This document shows positions 8,064 through 16,182 of a stretch of DNA of 54,287 nucleotides, in pieces (positions within the stretch are counted from its first letter, which is position 1; each line of letters opens with the position of its first letter). Source of the stretch: an uncultured Oscillibacter sp. (GTDB lineage Bacteria; Bacillota; Clostridia; Oscillospirales; Oscillospiraceae); NCBI GenBank assembly GCA_910583695.1, contig CAJTZL010000013.1, forward strand, positions 1 through 54,287, given 5' to 3'. The translations under genes were made by a program, and so were the position numbers. The notes beneath the pieces were generated by a model. The model saw nothing but the letters and a program-made list of their open reading frames with translations. It searched no databases and was not told the origin of the DNA.

Positions 8064-8561
8064 TTATAAAAAGGCAGAGCGGCAATACAGAACCTCCCGG
8101 AGGGACTTTCCGCCGATCTCATCCACCAGGAAGTCCCCGGGGGCGGCAAATCCCGCCCGTTCATAGAAGTGCCGGGCCCGGCGGTTCTCCTCCAGCACCC
8201 AGAGAAGCACTTCCTGAAAGCCCTGCCCGGCCAGCCGGTTCACCGCCGCCGCCAGCAGGGCTTTTCCACAGCCCCTGCCTATAAACTCCGGCAGCAAATA
8301 GAGGGACACCACCTCCCCAAAGCCCGCCCAGTCCGGCCAGCGGGAGGCGCAGACGCTGGAGGTCCCGATCAGCCGCTCCCCCTCGGTCAGGACCAGCGTG
8401 TCCCAGCCGGCCCGGTCCAGGGCCTCCGCCCAGTGCCCGGCGGGAATGCCGTCCAGGTAAGCCTGGGGGACAATGTCCCGGTAGGCGGTTTTCCAGCTCT
8501 CCTCATAAATCCGGCTAACCTCCAGGCGGCTGTCTGTCTCCCGCAGCAGTCGAATCTCCAT
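8064..8561 (-). CDS. GNAT-family N-acetyltransferase
   Basis: The 165-residue protein has the GNAT fold. The acetyl-CoA binding segment is LYLLPEFIGRGCGKALLAAAVNRL, followed by VLLWVLEENRRARHFYERAGF, a common ending for small-molecule and ribosomal-protein acetyltransferases. The ATG at 8561 was chosen because AGGAGGGG lies just upstream; a start 21 bases further up lacks one. Its 5' end overlaps the 3' end of the upstream GIY-YIG gene by 47 bases in another frame, so the two are probably co-transcribed. The acceptor substrate is unknown. Confidence 0.88.
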   Translation of the reverse strand: MEIRLLRETDSRLEVSRIYEESWKTAYRDIVPQAYLDGIPAGHWAEALDRAGWDTLVLTEGERLIGTSSVCASRWPDWAGFGEVVSLYLLPEFIGRGCGKALLAAAVNRLAGQGFQEVLLWVLEENRRARHFYERAGFAAPGDFLVDEIGGKSLREVLYCRSAFL

Positions 8562-8814
8562 CACGCCCCTCCTTTTTCCCAATCAGCGCCAGCTTTTTCC
8601 GGCGGTCCAGGCGCTTGATGGCCGCCTCCCGCCGAAGGGCGGCGGATTTGTCCGCCGTCTCCTCCCGGTAGACCAGTTCCACCGGCAGGCGGCTCCGGGT
8701 GTACTTGGCCCCCCTGCCGCTCCGGTGCGCTTCCAGCCGCCGGGGCAGATCGTTGGTGCAGCCGGTGTAGAGGGTCCCGTCTCCGCAGCGGAGGATGTAT
8801 ACCGTCCAGCCCAT
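8515..8814 (-). CDS. GIY-YIG nuclease-domain protein (UPF0213/YhbQ-like)
   Basis: The 99-residue protein begins WTVYILRCGDGTLYTGCTND, the VYILRC...LYTG form of the GIY-YIG motif. It continues with the conserved arginine in LPRRLEAH and the ALRREAAIKRL helix typical of the small YhbQ/UPF0213 group. These stand-alone domains are suspected DNA repair nucleases, but most are uncharacterised. The basic C-terminal extension (KKEGRDGDSTAAGDRQPPGG) overlaps the downstream GNAT gene and is probably not structured. Confidence 0.88.
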   Translation of the reverse strand: MGWTVYILRCGDGTLYTGCTNDLPRRLEAHRSGRGAKYTRSRLPVELVYREETADKSAALRREAAIKRLDRRKKLALIGKKEGRDGDSTAAGDRQPPGG

Positions 8815-8877
8815 GCCGCCGCCCCCTTCCTTCTTTGGGAGTCATGATACCATACCGGCGCTTTGAATGCAACGGCC

Positions 8878-8908
8878 GCATAGGGACTTCCCCGGCTCTC
8901 ATAGGGTA
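8878..8908 (+). promoter_or_regulatory. Possible sporulation sigma-E-type promoter of sigK
   Basis: GCATAGG (8878-8884) and CATAGGGTA (8900-8908) are 15 bases apart. This resembles the sigma-E arrangement (GHATA...CATANNNT), and CATANNNTA also fits the sigma-K -10. No sigma-A promoter is evident here. Bacillus sigK is transcribed by sigma-E and then sigma-K, so the match is reasonable, but such short motifs can occur by chance. Confidence 0.4.
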
Positions 8909-9000
8909 AGGGAAGAGGGCGGACACCCCGCCCTCAAATTCGGTCCGCCGCCAGCCGGGAAAGCGGCAGCCGGGGCCCGGTGCTCCGGTGAGGAGGTCTT

Positions 9001-9204
9001 ATGCTGTCTGCCGCACTGCTGCTGTTTGCCAATACGCTGCTGTTTTCCCTGCGCCTCTCCGGCGGCGGGTCCTTTCCCAAGCCCCTGACCGCAGCCGAGG
9101 AGCGGGAGTGGCTGGAGAAGTACGCCGGAGGGGATTCGGAGGCCCGGCAGGTGCTGATTGAGCGGAACCTGAGGCTGGTGGCGCATATTATCAACAACGG
9201 ATAA
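9001..9204 (+). CDS. sigK: Sigma-K, 5' part (codons 1-64 before the intervening element)
   Basis: This frame encodes the start of pro-sigma-K. A hydrophobic pro-sequence (MLSAALLLFANTLLFSLRL) is followed by SGGGSFPKPLTAAEEREWL and the beginning of region 2 (LIERNLRLVAHII). The real sequence ends at codon 64 (9190-9192); the last three residues and the stop at 9204 come from the inserted element. A GAGGAGG ribosome site lies 7 bases before the ATG. The rest of the gene lies at 26778-27296. Sigma-K directs late mother-cell gene expression (coat, mother-cell lysis). The pro-sequence implies proteolytic activation, as in Bacillus and unlike C. difficile sigma-K. This is a split gene rather than a dead one. 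Confidence 0.95.
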   Translation: MLSAALLLFANTLLFSLRLSGGGSFPKPLTAAEEREWLEKYAGGDSEARQVLIERNLRLVAHIINNG

Positions 9205-9212
9205 AGCAAAAG
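9190..9212 (+). other. attL of the skin-like element
   Basis: The sigK side reads ATC then the core CAA (9192-9194). The element side has the arm ACGGATAAAGCAAAAG (9197-9212), whose reverse complement matches the attR arm at 13 of 16 positions. Confidence 0.85.
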
Positions 9213-9300
9213 GAAAGATTTCGTTCGATGGGGGACAGGCTGTGTTTTGGCGGCAAGGGAAAACAATTAATATCTATTGGAACATAATTGTATAAATCTG

Positions 9301-9329
9301 TTGTATCAACAATCAAAGTGTAGTATAAT
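9301..9329 (+). promoter_or_regulatory. Promoter of the zinc-peptidase gene
   Basis: TTGTAT (9301-9306) and TATAAT (9324-9329) are 17 bases apart, 67 bases before the ATG of the peptidase gene and inside the left end of the element. Confidence 0.75.
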
Positions 9330-9395
9330 GCAGAATATAATTACAAATAAACAACTTTGGTACTCCTATGTCGAATTAAGTGGGGGAGGGCATTT

Positions 9396-10232
9396 ATGCC
9401 GCAATTAGAGTTTGACGCTACCAGCCAATCCAAGCGGGAGTTTATTGAGTCTGTCATTGAGTTTTGTAAGCCGTTTTTTGATGAGGCGCTTGGTTTCGAT
9501 TTCTCCAAAAATGACTGTCTCAAAATTGCTTATTGCAATTTTGAAAACCGCGCCGAAGTTTATGAAGACTTTTGCAAACGGTTTTTCCCTCTTTATTTGT
9601 CAGAAAATTATGACAGAAACTCGATTTTTGTAGCTCAATCTTTTACCAATGCGGATGATGAAATCTATGGCATATTGATTTGTTTAGATATGGAACCAGA
9701 AGATGCTGACTGGTATCAAATTATTTTTCATGAAATGAGCCACATCTTTTGTATTAGCCGTGAGCTTGGCAGAGATAATTTTACTGCCAAATACTTAAGC
9801 AGTGCAATTACGAAAAGTCCGAAAGAACAGTGTATGGATTTCGGATATGCGATATGGCGCGAATTTATCGCAGATTATATTTCGTACAAAGTAAGACCCA
9901 TTACGCGTCCGTTGTCATTTGCTCAAATGCGTAAAGTGGTTCGTGAATTGGACCCAGGAGTTTGTGTTAGCAATCCTGAACAGACGGTAAACACATCCAT
10001 CATACTTGCACATATTTTCGTACACCCCAAAATCCAAGAGGCGAGAGATATAGAGACTGTCCTCCAAGCACTAAAAAGGAATCGAATTTTTTCGTCAAAA
10101 GAGAGGTGTGAAGATTATCGTGAACTCATAAAACTCATTTTCCACCAGCTTGAGGATGACTATTGTTGGGAAATTACCCCTCAGTTTATCGTGAAGATAG
10201 GATGGGCGTATTTATTAATGCGTTTAAATTGA
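9396..10232 (+). CDS. Putative zinc metallopeptidase (HExxH), first gene of candidate defence pair
   Basis: The 278-residue protein has a zinc-peptidase signature: HEMSH at 112-116 inside DWYQIIFHEMSHIFCIS, with a likely third ligand Glu156 in AIWREFIADYISY. I do not recognise the subfamily. It is soluble, with no signal peptide or membrane segment, so it should act in the cytosol. ATG 9396 was chosen because a G-rich ribosome site (GGGGGAGGG) precedes it. Codon use is AT-rich, unlike the flanking chromosome, which suggests transfer. It lies 76 bases upstream of the phosphoesterase-NTPase gene and is probably co-expressed with it. A peptidase beside a STAND-like NTPase suggests an effector or activator in an anti-phage system; that role is inference. 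Confidence 0.75.
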   Translation: MPQLEFDATSQSKREFIESVIEFCKPFFDEALGFDFSKNDCLKIAYCNFENRAEVYEDFCKRFFPLYLSENYDRNSIFVAQSFTNADDEIYGILICLDMEPEDADWYQIIFHEMSHIFCISRELGRDNFTAKYLSSAITKSPKEQCMDFGYAIWREFIADYISYKVRPITRPLSFAQMRKVVRELDPGVCVSNPEQTVNTSIILAHIFVHPKIQEARDIETVLQALKRNRIFSSKERCEDYRELIKLIFHQLEDDYCWEITPQFIVKIGWAYLLMRLN

Positions 10233-10308
10233 ATCTCTCCACTCTGCTCACTAGAACCAACGAATTACGTAGAAATCTAATTTAGATATAGATAAGGAGA
10301 ACATCCCT

Positions 10309-13300
10309 ATGAAGCTATTGTTTATGCATTTAAGTGATTTACATTTAAGTAAAAATGATGATATAAACGAGGACGCAATAGCGGGGATAGCACAGACACT
10401 TTCTTCTCAAAATATCGGCTCCATAAACCACGTTCTTGTATTAGTAACTGGAGATATTGCAAATGCTGGCAAGAAAAATGAATATGATGCATTTCATTCC
10501 TTTAAAGAGTTACTTCTTTCCGCATTAGCAGAAAATCTGCCTCATGATGCTACTCTTCATATGTATATTGTTCCAGGAAATCACGATATCGATTATGATT
10601 ATTTTTCAAACCCTGATGACAGACAGTATTATGAAACTTTTTTAAAAAATCAAAATAATTATACGCTTTTAGATACAGACAGGGAAGTAGTGTCCCGCTT
10701 GGAATTTATTCGCTTCTCTCATAAAGTAAACTCTTTAACCCCTGCTGCCCAACTGTTTGCCAGATATGCGATTGCTCTTGATGGATTCTCATTGGAGATT
10801 AATCTTTTAAATACGACCTTCTTTTCTTTAATGCACGAAAATGATCAAGGGTTACATTATTTGCCTTCTGATGTTATTAAAAAGCTAGAATCGCCTTCAG
10901 GTGCCATGATGGCAATTACATTATTGCACCACTCTCACCAATGGTTTCATGACTCGTGTAAGCGCGACCTTGAGCGCGCGCTTTTAGAAAAGAATACTTT
11001 TGTCTTCTGTGGGCATGAACACACTCCGATAACACAAGAAATTACATATAATGGAGTGAGTCCTGCTCATGTCTTTTGTGGCGGAAGTTTATGCAATTGC
11101 GGTGATTGGAGCAATAGTGAATTCTTTAGTTGTATTTATGATACAGATATATTATATTTCTCACAATTTAGTTATAAGTGGGACAAGGAGTCACATATTT
11201 ATATCGAGAAACTAGAGGATCACGGCAATTTAGCTCACAAACACTCGGTAGAAATTCCCAAAAGGCGTATTGATGCCCATATTGCAAGTCTTGTCGAAGA
11301 TCAGCATATTCACATTTCAGATAACTTAGCTGATTACTATACATTTCCTGGCCTTCTACGCGATGCAACCGTCGAAGATAATGATATCAGAGATATATTT
11401 GAATTTGAGGATTTTTATCAAAAACTAGAGCAATATAAGCGTATTGAAATCAGTGGCAGTGACTCTTCTGGAAAAAGCGCATTACTTAAAATGATATTTT
11501 TGCATTTTTTGCCCAGTAAGTATGTAATATTTTGCAAAGTCGATAATATAGTATCCGGTAACCGAAGAAATATTATAAAAAGCTTATTTGAATACATATA
11601 TGGTGAAGAAAAAAGTGATTATGACAAGTTTACCAGAGCAAAAAAGGAAAACAGAATCATTTTAATAGATGATATCCATTTAATTAGTCCCAAACATATC
11701 AGTCGATTTCTTGAAGGAATTGAGGAGGAATTCGGCTATATAGTTTATACAACGAATAATCTACTTAAACTTGACATTCAAGAAAGGATAGAAGCTGCAA
11801 TAGCTAAAGACTCGTATTCATGCTTTCGGCTTCTTCCGCTATATCGCAAAAAGCGGAAGCAATTAGTTGAAAAAATTATACCTCTTAAATATCCAACTTA
11901 TACCCCCAAAGAAACGACGGCTCTAGTTGAAAGAATTTGTCACATACTTGATTTGCAAAGACGATATATTCCTCTAACACCGGAAATCATTTTACAATTT
12001 CTTGAACATTACGCAAACTACCAAATGGAGTCCGCTCAAAATGATGGTAATATTTTTAGTAAGGTCTTTGAATCGTCCTTAACCAACGCTCTTAGTCCTC
12101 ACGTGACAGCCCCACTCACAGTTGACAAAACCATGTTGGTACTGGGTAAAATCGCATATTACATTCATGCTCATAAAGAATATCCAGTATCTGATAAAAA
12201 AATAATAGATATCATTAATTCTTATTGTGAAGAATACGGGACTAAGGTCAACTCAGTAAACTTTATTGCAACAGTTGTTCACGCCAGAATACTATCTGAA
12301 TATGGTGAGGATGGGCAGTATAAATTTACAAATAATAACTACTTAGCATATTTTATTGCAAGCGAAATTTGTGCGAGCAAAAATATTGATGCAGTTGAAC
12401 AATGCTTACAATATGCTTGCTTTGGCTTGAATGCAACGATTTTAATGTTTGTAACTTATTTAACGAACGATACGACGCTAATTGACCTAATTCTTGAGGC
12501 AGCGAAAAAAACATCTGATGAATGGGATGAGTTTATCTTTGGGATGCCTGGCTTTAAACATCTTGAGGTACAAGCGCCTCCCAAAAATGCCATCATGCTT
12601 ACCAAAGAAGATATGACATGGAATCAGCAGGTTGATGATGAAACTGATCATTCCGAGGTTGATAAAGCCCATATAGATGTTGTTAGTATTTATGACTATA
12701 ACGAGAAAGAAATTACAAAATTGGAAAACCAATTAGTCCGTGCAATATCTTTGTTGATGCTGATTTCTAGATGCTTGCCAAACTTTGAGCATCGATTAAA
12801 AAAGAATCAAAAAGAGGCAATCATAAAAACTATTTATCAACTACCTAATAAGATTTTTTATGCATGGGCTCAGGAAATCGAAAAATGTAGCGAATCCCTT
12901 GTTGCTATGATTTTAAGTATAGAAACAAATGATTTTACAAGAAAAATTCAGACTGAGACAGATGCCAAACGATATTTGCAGTTGAATTCAATATCCCTTC
13001 TCTTAGAATTATATAATGGCTCGATTAATAATGCTTATCGTGAAAATACCTATGATTATTTAACAGGGACAGCCGAGACAATTGTCGATTTCCAGTATGA
13101 AACACATCAAATAGAAAGACTACTTGTTTTTAGCCAGAGTAAAAGAATCGAAGATTTCTGTACTCAGAGTAAATTCCTTATGGAAGAGTCCAAATCTCCA
13201 GCCGCAAAACTTGCTCTCGCATGCATTGTGCGACAAATATTAGTAAAAGGGTCCCTTTCCACCCAACAGATCAGGCGCCTTGAATCAACGTTCTCAATGG

Positions 13301-13359
13301 AGAAAAGTCATTCAGCTACAGTTTACCGACGTTATCTTGAAAAGAAAAAAGAAAATTAA
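10309..13359 (+). CDS. Calcineurin-like phosphoesterase fused to STAND-like NTPase
   Basis: The 1016-residue protein has two parts. Residues 1 to about 300 form a metallophosphoesterase with SDLHLS (9-14), VTGDIANAG, PGNHD (to Asp93), an HHSH histidine motif and GHEH (235-238), so all metal ligands are present. Around 380-530 is a P-loop NTPase: Walker A GSDSSGKS (383-390) and Walker B RIILIDDIH (from 449), followed by a probable winged-helix and a long helical C-terminal region, as in STAND ATPases. No membrane segment is seen. This layout (effector, NTPase switch, sensor-like helical tail) resembles prokaryotic NLR-like immune proteins, with the phosphoesterase as likely effector against nucleotides or nucleic acid. 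AAGGAGA precedes the ATG. AT-rich codon use marks it as foreign. Domain calls are firm; defence is inferred. Confidence 0.85.
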   Translation: MKLLFMHLSDLHLSKNDDINEDAIAGIAQTLSSQNIGSINHVLVLVTGDIANAGKKNEYDAFHSFKELLLSALAENLPHDATLHMYIVPGNHDIDYDYFSNPDDRQYYETFLKNQNNYTLLDTDREVVSRLEFIRFSHKVNSLTPAAQLFARYAIALDGFSLEINLLNTTFFSLMHENDQGLHYLPSDVIKKLESPSGAMMAITLLHHSHQWFHDSCKRDLERALLEKNTFVFCGHEHTPITQEITYNGVSPAHVFCGGSLCNCGDWSNSEFFSCIYDTDILYFSQFSYKWDKESHIYIEKLEDHGNLAHKHSVEIPKRRIDAHIASLVEDQHIHISDNLADYYTFPGLLRDATVEDNDIRDIFEFEDFYQKLEQYKRIEISGSDSSGKSALLKMIFLHFLPSKYVIFCKVDNIVSGNRRNIIKSLFEYIYGEEKSDYDKFTRAKKENRIILIDDIHLISPKHISRFLEGIEEEFGYIVYTTNNLLKLDIQERIEAAIAKDSYSCFRLLPLYRKKRKQLVEKIIPLKYPTYTPKETTALVERICHILDLQRRYIPLTPEIILQFLEHYANYQMESAQNDGNIFSKVFESSLTNALSPHVTAPLTVDKTMLVLGKIAYYIHAHKEYPVSDKKIIDIINSYCEEYGTKVNSVNFIATVVHARILSEYGEDGQYKFTNNNYLAYFIASEICASKNIDAVEQCLQYACFGLNATILMFVTYLTNDTTLIDLILEAAKKTSDEWDEFIFGMPGFKHLEVQAPPKNAIMLTKEDMTWNQQVDDETDHSEVDKAHIDVVSIYDYNEKEITKLENQLVRAISLLMLISRCLPNFEHRLKKNQKEAIIKTIYQLPNKIFYAWAQEIEKCSESLVAMILSIETNDFTRKIQTETDAKRYLQLNSISLLLELYNGSINNAYRENTYDYLTGTAETIVDFQYETHQIERLLVFSQSKRIEDFCTQSKFLMEESKSPAAKLALACIVRQILVKGSLSTQQIRRLESTFSMEKSHSATVYRRYLEKKKEN

Positions 13360-13373
13360 TGCACGTTTTCATG

Positions 13374-13420
13374 CAATTTTGCTGTTCCTACATTCTATAA
13401 TTGTAGGAACAGCAAAATTG
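13374..13420. terminator. Perfect 19-bp inverted repeat, probable terminator
   Basis: Bases 13374-13392 are exactly complementary to 13402-13420 around a 9-base loop. The stem begins CAATTTTGCTG and lies 15 bases after the stop of the phosphoesterase-NTPase gene. Its AT-rich foot gives a T run when read in either direction, so it can stop transcription both ways. It is unusually long for a plain terminator. Confidence 0.75.
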
Positions 13421-13438
13421 TTTATATTGGGTGATGCT

Positions 13439-13690
13439 ATGAGTATACAAAAGTTACTTTTAACTTATTTATTGATGGCTAATATTTCAGAGTATGCCGG
13501 TTCAATAGAAAACTTATCTAAAATGATATATTGGGTTACAGGAGAAGTGCCGAACAAGACAAATCTTTATAGCTTCATGTCTCATTCAAAAAAAATTGGC
13601 CAATATTGCATAGAACGGGACACAAAAAAATGCCAAGCGAATAACAGAGATTTTCCAGACTTATTTTTAGTCCATAAAAAAGTAGAATGA
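13439..13690 (+). CDS. Small hypothetical protein
   Basis: This 83-residue frame starts MSIQKLLLTYLLMANISEYAG and ends DLFLVHKKVE. I do not recognise a family. It has no signal peptide and only one weakly hydrophobic helix at the start, and the centre is polar. It lies just after the 19-bp inverted repeat and is followed by a 298-base gap. GGGTGATG offers only a weak ribosome site. It could belong to the candidate defence module or be a remnant; expression is uncertain. Confidence 0.5.
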   Translation: MSIQKLLLTYLLMANISEYAGSIENLSKMIYWVTGEVPNKTNLYSFMSHSKKIGQYCIERDTKKCQANNRDFPDLFLVHKKVE

Positions 13691-13925
13691 CAAAATTGAT
13701 GTTATATCGTTTTATCAAACTTCGACTATCCTATAAGACACCTTGAACCCCAAAACTTATCATATATGTGGAATTATTTGCTTTTTACCAAAATATATGC
13801 GAATCCACTAAATTGTGCTTCAATTTATGTGCACATATCACAGCAGCAATCCTCGGTAATTCCACGTATTACTATAAATTAAATTTCCAAATTCTTTTTA
13901 ATTCCACAATATATCAGAATTTGAG
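13691..13925. repeat. AT-rich gap with repeated AATTCCAC motif
   Basis: No gene is visible. The 8-mer AATTCCAC occurs at 13858-13865 and 13900-13907, spaced by 42 bases (four helical turns). An inverted copy, GTGGAATT, lies at 13768-13775, and a near copy, GAATCCAC, at 13801-13808. They lie upstream of the KilA-N gene promoter and could be operator sites. Confidence 0.5.
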
Positions 13926-13954
13926 TTGACCTCCAGCAAAACTCCCTTTATAAT
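13926..13954 (+). promoter_or_regulatory. Promoter of the KilA-N/recombinase operon
   Basis: TTGACC (13926-13931) and TATAAT (13949-13954) are exactly 17 bases apart, 34 bases before the GTG start of the KilA-N protein. Confidence 0.85.
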
Positions 13955-13988
13955 AGCTTCCATGAAAACCATAAAGGGGGAGCTACAT

Positions 13989-14594
13989 GTGGATGTCAGC
14001 AAAACAACGAGCAATCATGTTTCATATATTTTTTCCAAAGAAGTCATATTGAAATCCCTCCTGAAAAAAGGCATCATCACCGATGATGCCTTTTCGCGAT
14101 ATGATCAAATACTGTATGACCGTTACCACATTGACGCTTCCCTTGGAGTCCCTCGCCCTATCATCAAAGAAATTTCGGAAATACCAGCCCCGGCTACACG
14201 TTCACAAGATAGCCCGTATCTTTCACTGACCTCACTTGCCAAAGAGAAAGACAGTTCCTCATCAGGCTATCTCATTCAATGTTGGCTGCGGGAAACTCGG
14301 ACAATCGAATTTTTGCGTACATGGGAGTTGCAGAACAACCCCCATTTCAATGACACTGGGTATCATGATTTAATGGAAGATTTACGCATATCTCCCACCA
14401 CCTTTACTGCAAAGAAATGGGTCGAAGCCACTGGCGCTGTCGGAATCCAATCGAAAGCCGGCAAAACCGGAGGCACCTATGCTCATCCAGAAATATTTTG
14501 CCATTTTAAAGCGTGGCTGTTTCCGGAATACCAGTATGCACTGATTCAAAATTATATGCAGTCCTCCACCAGCAGGGAGGGCGCTCTGTCATGA
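13989..14594 (+). CDS. KilA-N domain DNA-binding protein
   Basis: The 201-residue protein has two parts. The first 50 residues or so (around FSKEVILKSLLKKGIITDDA) resemble the short helical SHOCT-like proteins that often precede clostridial serine recombinases. The second half is a KilA-N-type DNA-binding domain: CWLRETRTIEFLRTWELQNN, then ARKW-like KKWVEATGAVGI and a GGTYAHPEIFCHFKAWLFPE end. A GTG at 13989 is the start, with AAGGGGGAG in front; the frame extends further up but only across the promoter. Its stop overlaps the recombinase start (ATGA), so the two are translationally coupled. It probably controls the recombinase or the element. Confidence 0.8.
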   Translation: MDVSKTTSNHVSYIFSKEVILKSLLKKGIITDDAFSRYDQILYDRYHIDASLGVPRPIIKEISEIPAPATRSQDSPYLSLTSLAKEKDSSSSGYLIQCWLRETRTIEFLRTWELQNNPHFNDTGYHDLMEDLRISPTTFTAKKWVEATGAVGIQSKAGKTGGTYAHPEIFCHFKAWLFPEYQYALIQNYMQSSTSREGALS

Positions 14595-16063
14595 AACGAG
14601 AAGTAATCGAACTGCCCGCTAAAGATCCGGTGGAAAAGCAAAACGGACATAGAAAGCTGCGGGTCGCTGCCTATTGCCGGGTCTCAACCAGTTTGGAGGC
14701 ACAGCAAAATAGCTACGAGGCACAGAAGGAGTACTATACAAATAAAATCCTTTCTAATTCGGATTGGATCTTAGCAGGCATTTTTGCGGACAAAGGCGTC
14801 ACAGGCACTTCGGTCGAAAAGCGCAATGGATTTCAGCGCATGATTCGCAAGTGTAAGCAAGGCAAAATCGATTTGATTCTTACAAAGTCCATTTCTCGCT
14901 TTATGAGAAATACGTTGGATTGCCTGTATTACGTCCGCCTTCTTCAACGGTTGAATATTCCCATTATTTTCGAAACAGAGGGAATTGACACCTCCCAGAT
15001 GATGAATGAACTGATCTTGACGTTGATGGGAGCAACCTCCCAAGCCGAGAGCGAAGCCATCAGCAGCCGGGTAAAATGGGGCGTTCGGGCGTCGTTTAAA
15101 GAAGGAAATGTGAGATACAGCTATAAAAACTGGCTTGGATATCAAAAAGGTGAAGACGGTGAGCCGGAAATCATACCGGAAGAGGCGGAAATCGTTCGGG
15201 AGATATATGCTACTTATTTGAGCGGATACAGTCTGCGCGACATCAAAACACTGCTGGAGAGCCGAAAGAACCTTACTAAAGCGGGAAAAGAAAAGTGGAA
15301 TATATCCACCATTGACAGCATTCTAATGTTCGATTTGGTGCAAAGGGAGTTGGAACGCCGCGGCGAGGCTGTCGGCGCGATTGAAAGTTCCTCTTCTGAA
15401 CGGCCCAAAACATATTCCAGCAAGCACGCCTTGAGAGGAATTCTCATTTGTGGAGAATGCGGTACACCCTACCGCCGCTGTGTGTGGCACATGCGCAATA
15501 GCGGTAAGATTCGTACCGTCTGGCGCTGCTGCAACCGGCTTGACCATGGCAAGAAATTTTGCAAGCACTCTCCAACATTAGACGAAGCGCCTTTGCAGCA
15601 AGCCCTGATAGCCGCAATCAACCACCAGCTCTATCGTCCGGAATATCTGCTCGCCCCATTCAACAGGACTTTACTTGAATCGTCCTATGCCGACTCTATT
15701 CCGCCCGCAAAGAGTTGGCCCGAACTATATGCGAATCTTTTGGAATTTCAAAGAAGAATCGACTATTCATTTGTGGAATTGCTGATGCAATGCGCTGAGC
15801 AAAAAGATTGGGAAACTCATGAAGCTCAATTCCGGGAACTGGTAAAGCAGCGTGCGGAGTACGATGAATATATTGACGCATTTGATATGCGGCAGTATGA
15901 GGAGGAACGCCGGAAAAATACATACCACCTGCCATTCCAACTGACGGAGTATAACGAGACGATTATCCGGCAAGTCTTAGATACCGTGAAGGTTTTGGAC
16001 GCGAAGCGCTTATTGATCACATTCAAGGGCGGCGCTGAAGTGGAGCAGGTAATCGAATCGTAA
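14591..16063 (+). CDS. Large serine recombinase with internal deletion
   Basis: The 490-residue protein has the resolvase catalytic domain with nucleophile Ser32 in AYCRVSTSLEAQ, the GVTGTSVEKRNGFQRM loop and SISRFMRNTLD. A recombinase domain and a zinc ribbon (CGECGTPYRR...CCNRLDH...C) follow. At residue 246 the text jumps from NISTIDSIL to MFDLVQRELERR. The other two recombinases in this window have about 47 residues between these points (an NERYCGDVL-like block to IIPRETF). The deletion is in frame and removes part of the DNA-binding recombinase domain, so activity is doubtful. It is coupled to the KilA-N gene and may be a decaying integrase of an older nested insertion. Confidence 0.88.
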   Translation: MKREVIELPAKDPVEKQNGHRKLRVAAYCRVSTSLEAQQNSYEAQKEYYTNKILSNSDWILAGIFADKGVTGTSVEKRNGFQRMIRKCKQGKIDLILTKSISRFMRNTLDCLYYVRLLQRLNIPIIFETEGIDTSQMMNELILTLMGATSQAESEAISSRVKWGVRASFKEGNVRYSYKNWLGYQKGEDGEPEIIPEEAEIVREIYATYLSGYSLRDIKTLLESRKNLTKAGKEKWNISTIDSILMFDLVQRELERRGEAVGAIESSSSERPKTYSSKHALRGILICGECGTPYRRCVWHMRNSGKIRTVWRCCNRLDHGKKFCKHSPTLDEAPLQQALIAAINHQLYRPEYLLAPFNRTLLESSYADSIPPAKSWPELYANLLEFQRRIDYSFVELLMQCAEQKDWETHEAQFRELVKQRAEYDEYIDAFDMRQYEEERRKNTYHLPFQLTEYNETIIRQVLDTVKVLDAKRLLITFKGGAEVEQVIES

Positions 16064-16073
16064 TGATAAGCGA

Positions 16074-16103
16074 AATGCTGGTCAGGATTCCCTGGCCAGC
16101 ATT
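16074..16103 (+). terminator. Terminator after the first recombinase
   Basis: A 13-bp stem (16074-16086 with 16091-16103, one G-T pair) has an ATTC loop and ends in a short T run. It lies 10 bases after the recombinase stop. Confidence 0.85.
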
Positions 16104-16136
16104 TTGTTCCACCCTTTGATAATACTATTTTAGCTC

Positions 16137-16165
16137 TTGAATATTCGTACCGAATAAACTATAAT
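16137..16165 (+). promoter_or_regulatory. Toxin-antitoxin promoter with embedded operator
   Basis: TTGAAT (16137-16142) and TATAAT (16160-16165) are 17 bases apart. The spacer contains a perfect palindrome, TATTCG-TAC-CGAATA (16142-16156). Binding there would block RNA polymerase, so autorepression by the AbrB-type antitoxin is likely. Confidence 0.8.
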
Positions 16166-16182
16166 ATAACCGAGGTGAAAGC

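Noticed and set aside
9001..9204. Reading the 67-residue frame as a complete small membrane protein
   Set aside because: Its sequence continues exactly into the sigma-K remainder at 26778, so it is the first part of a split gene.
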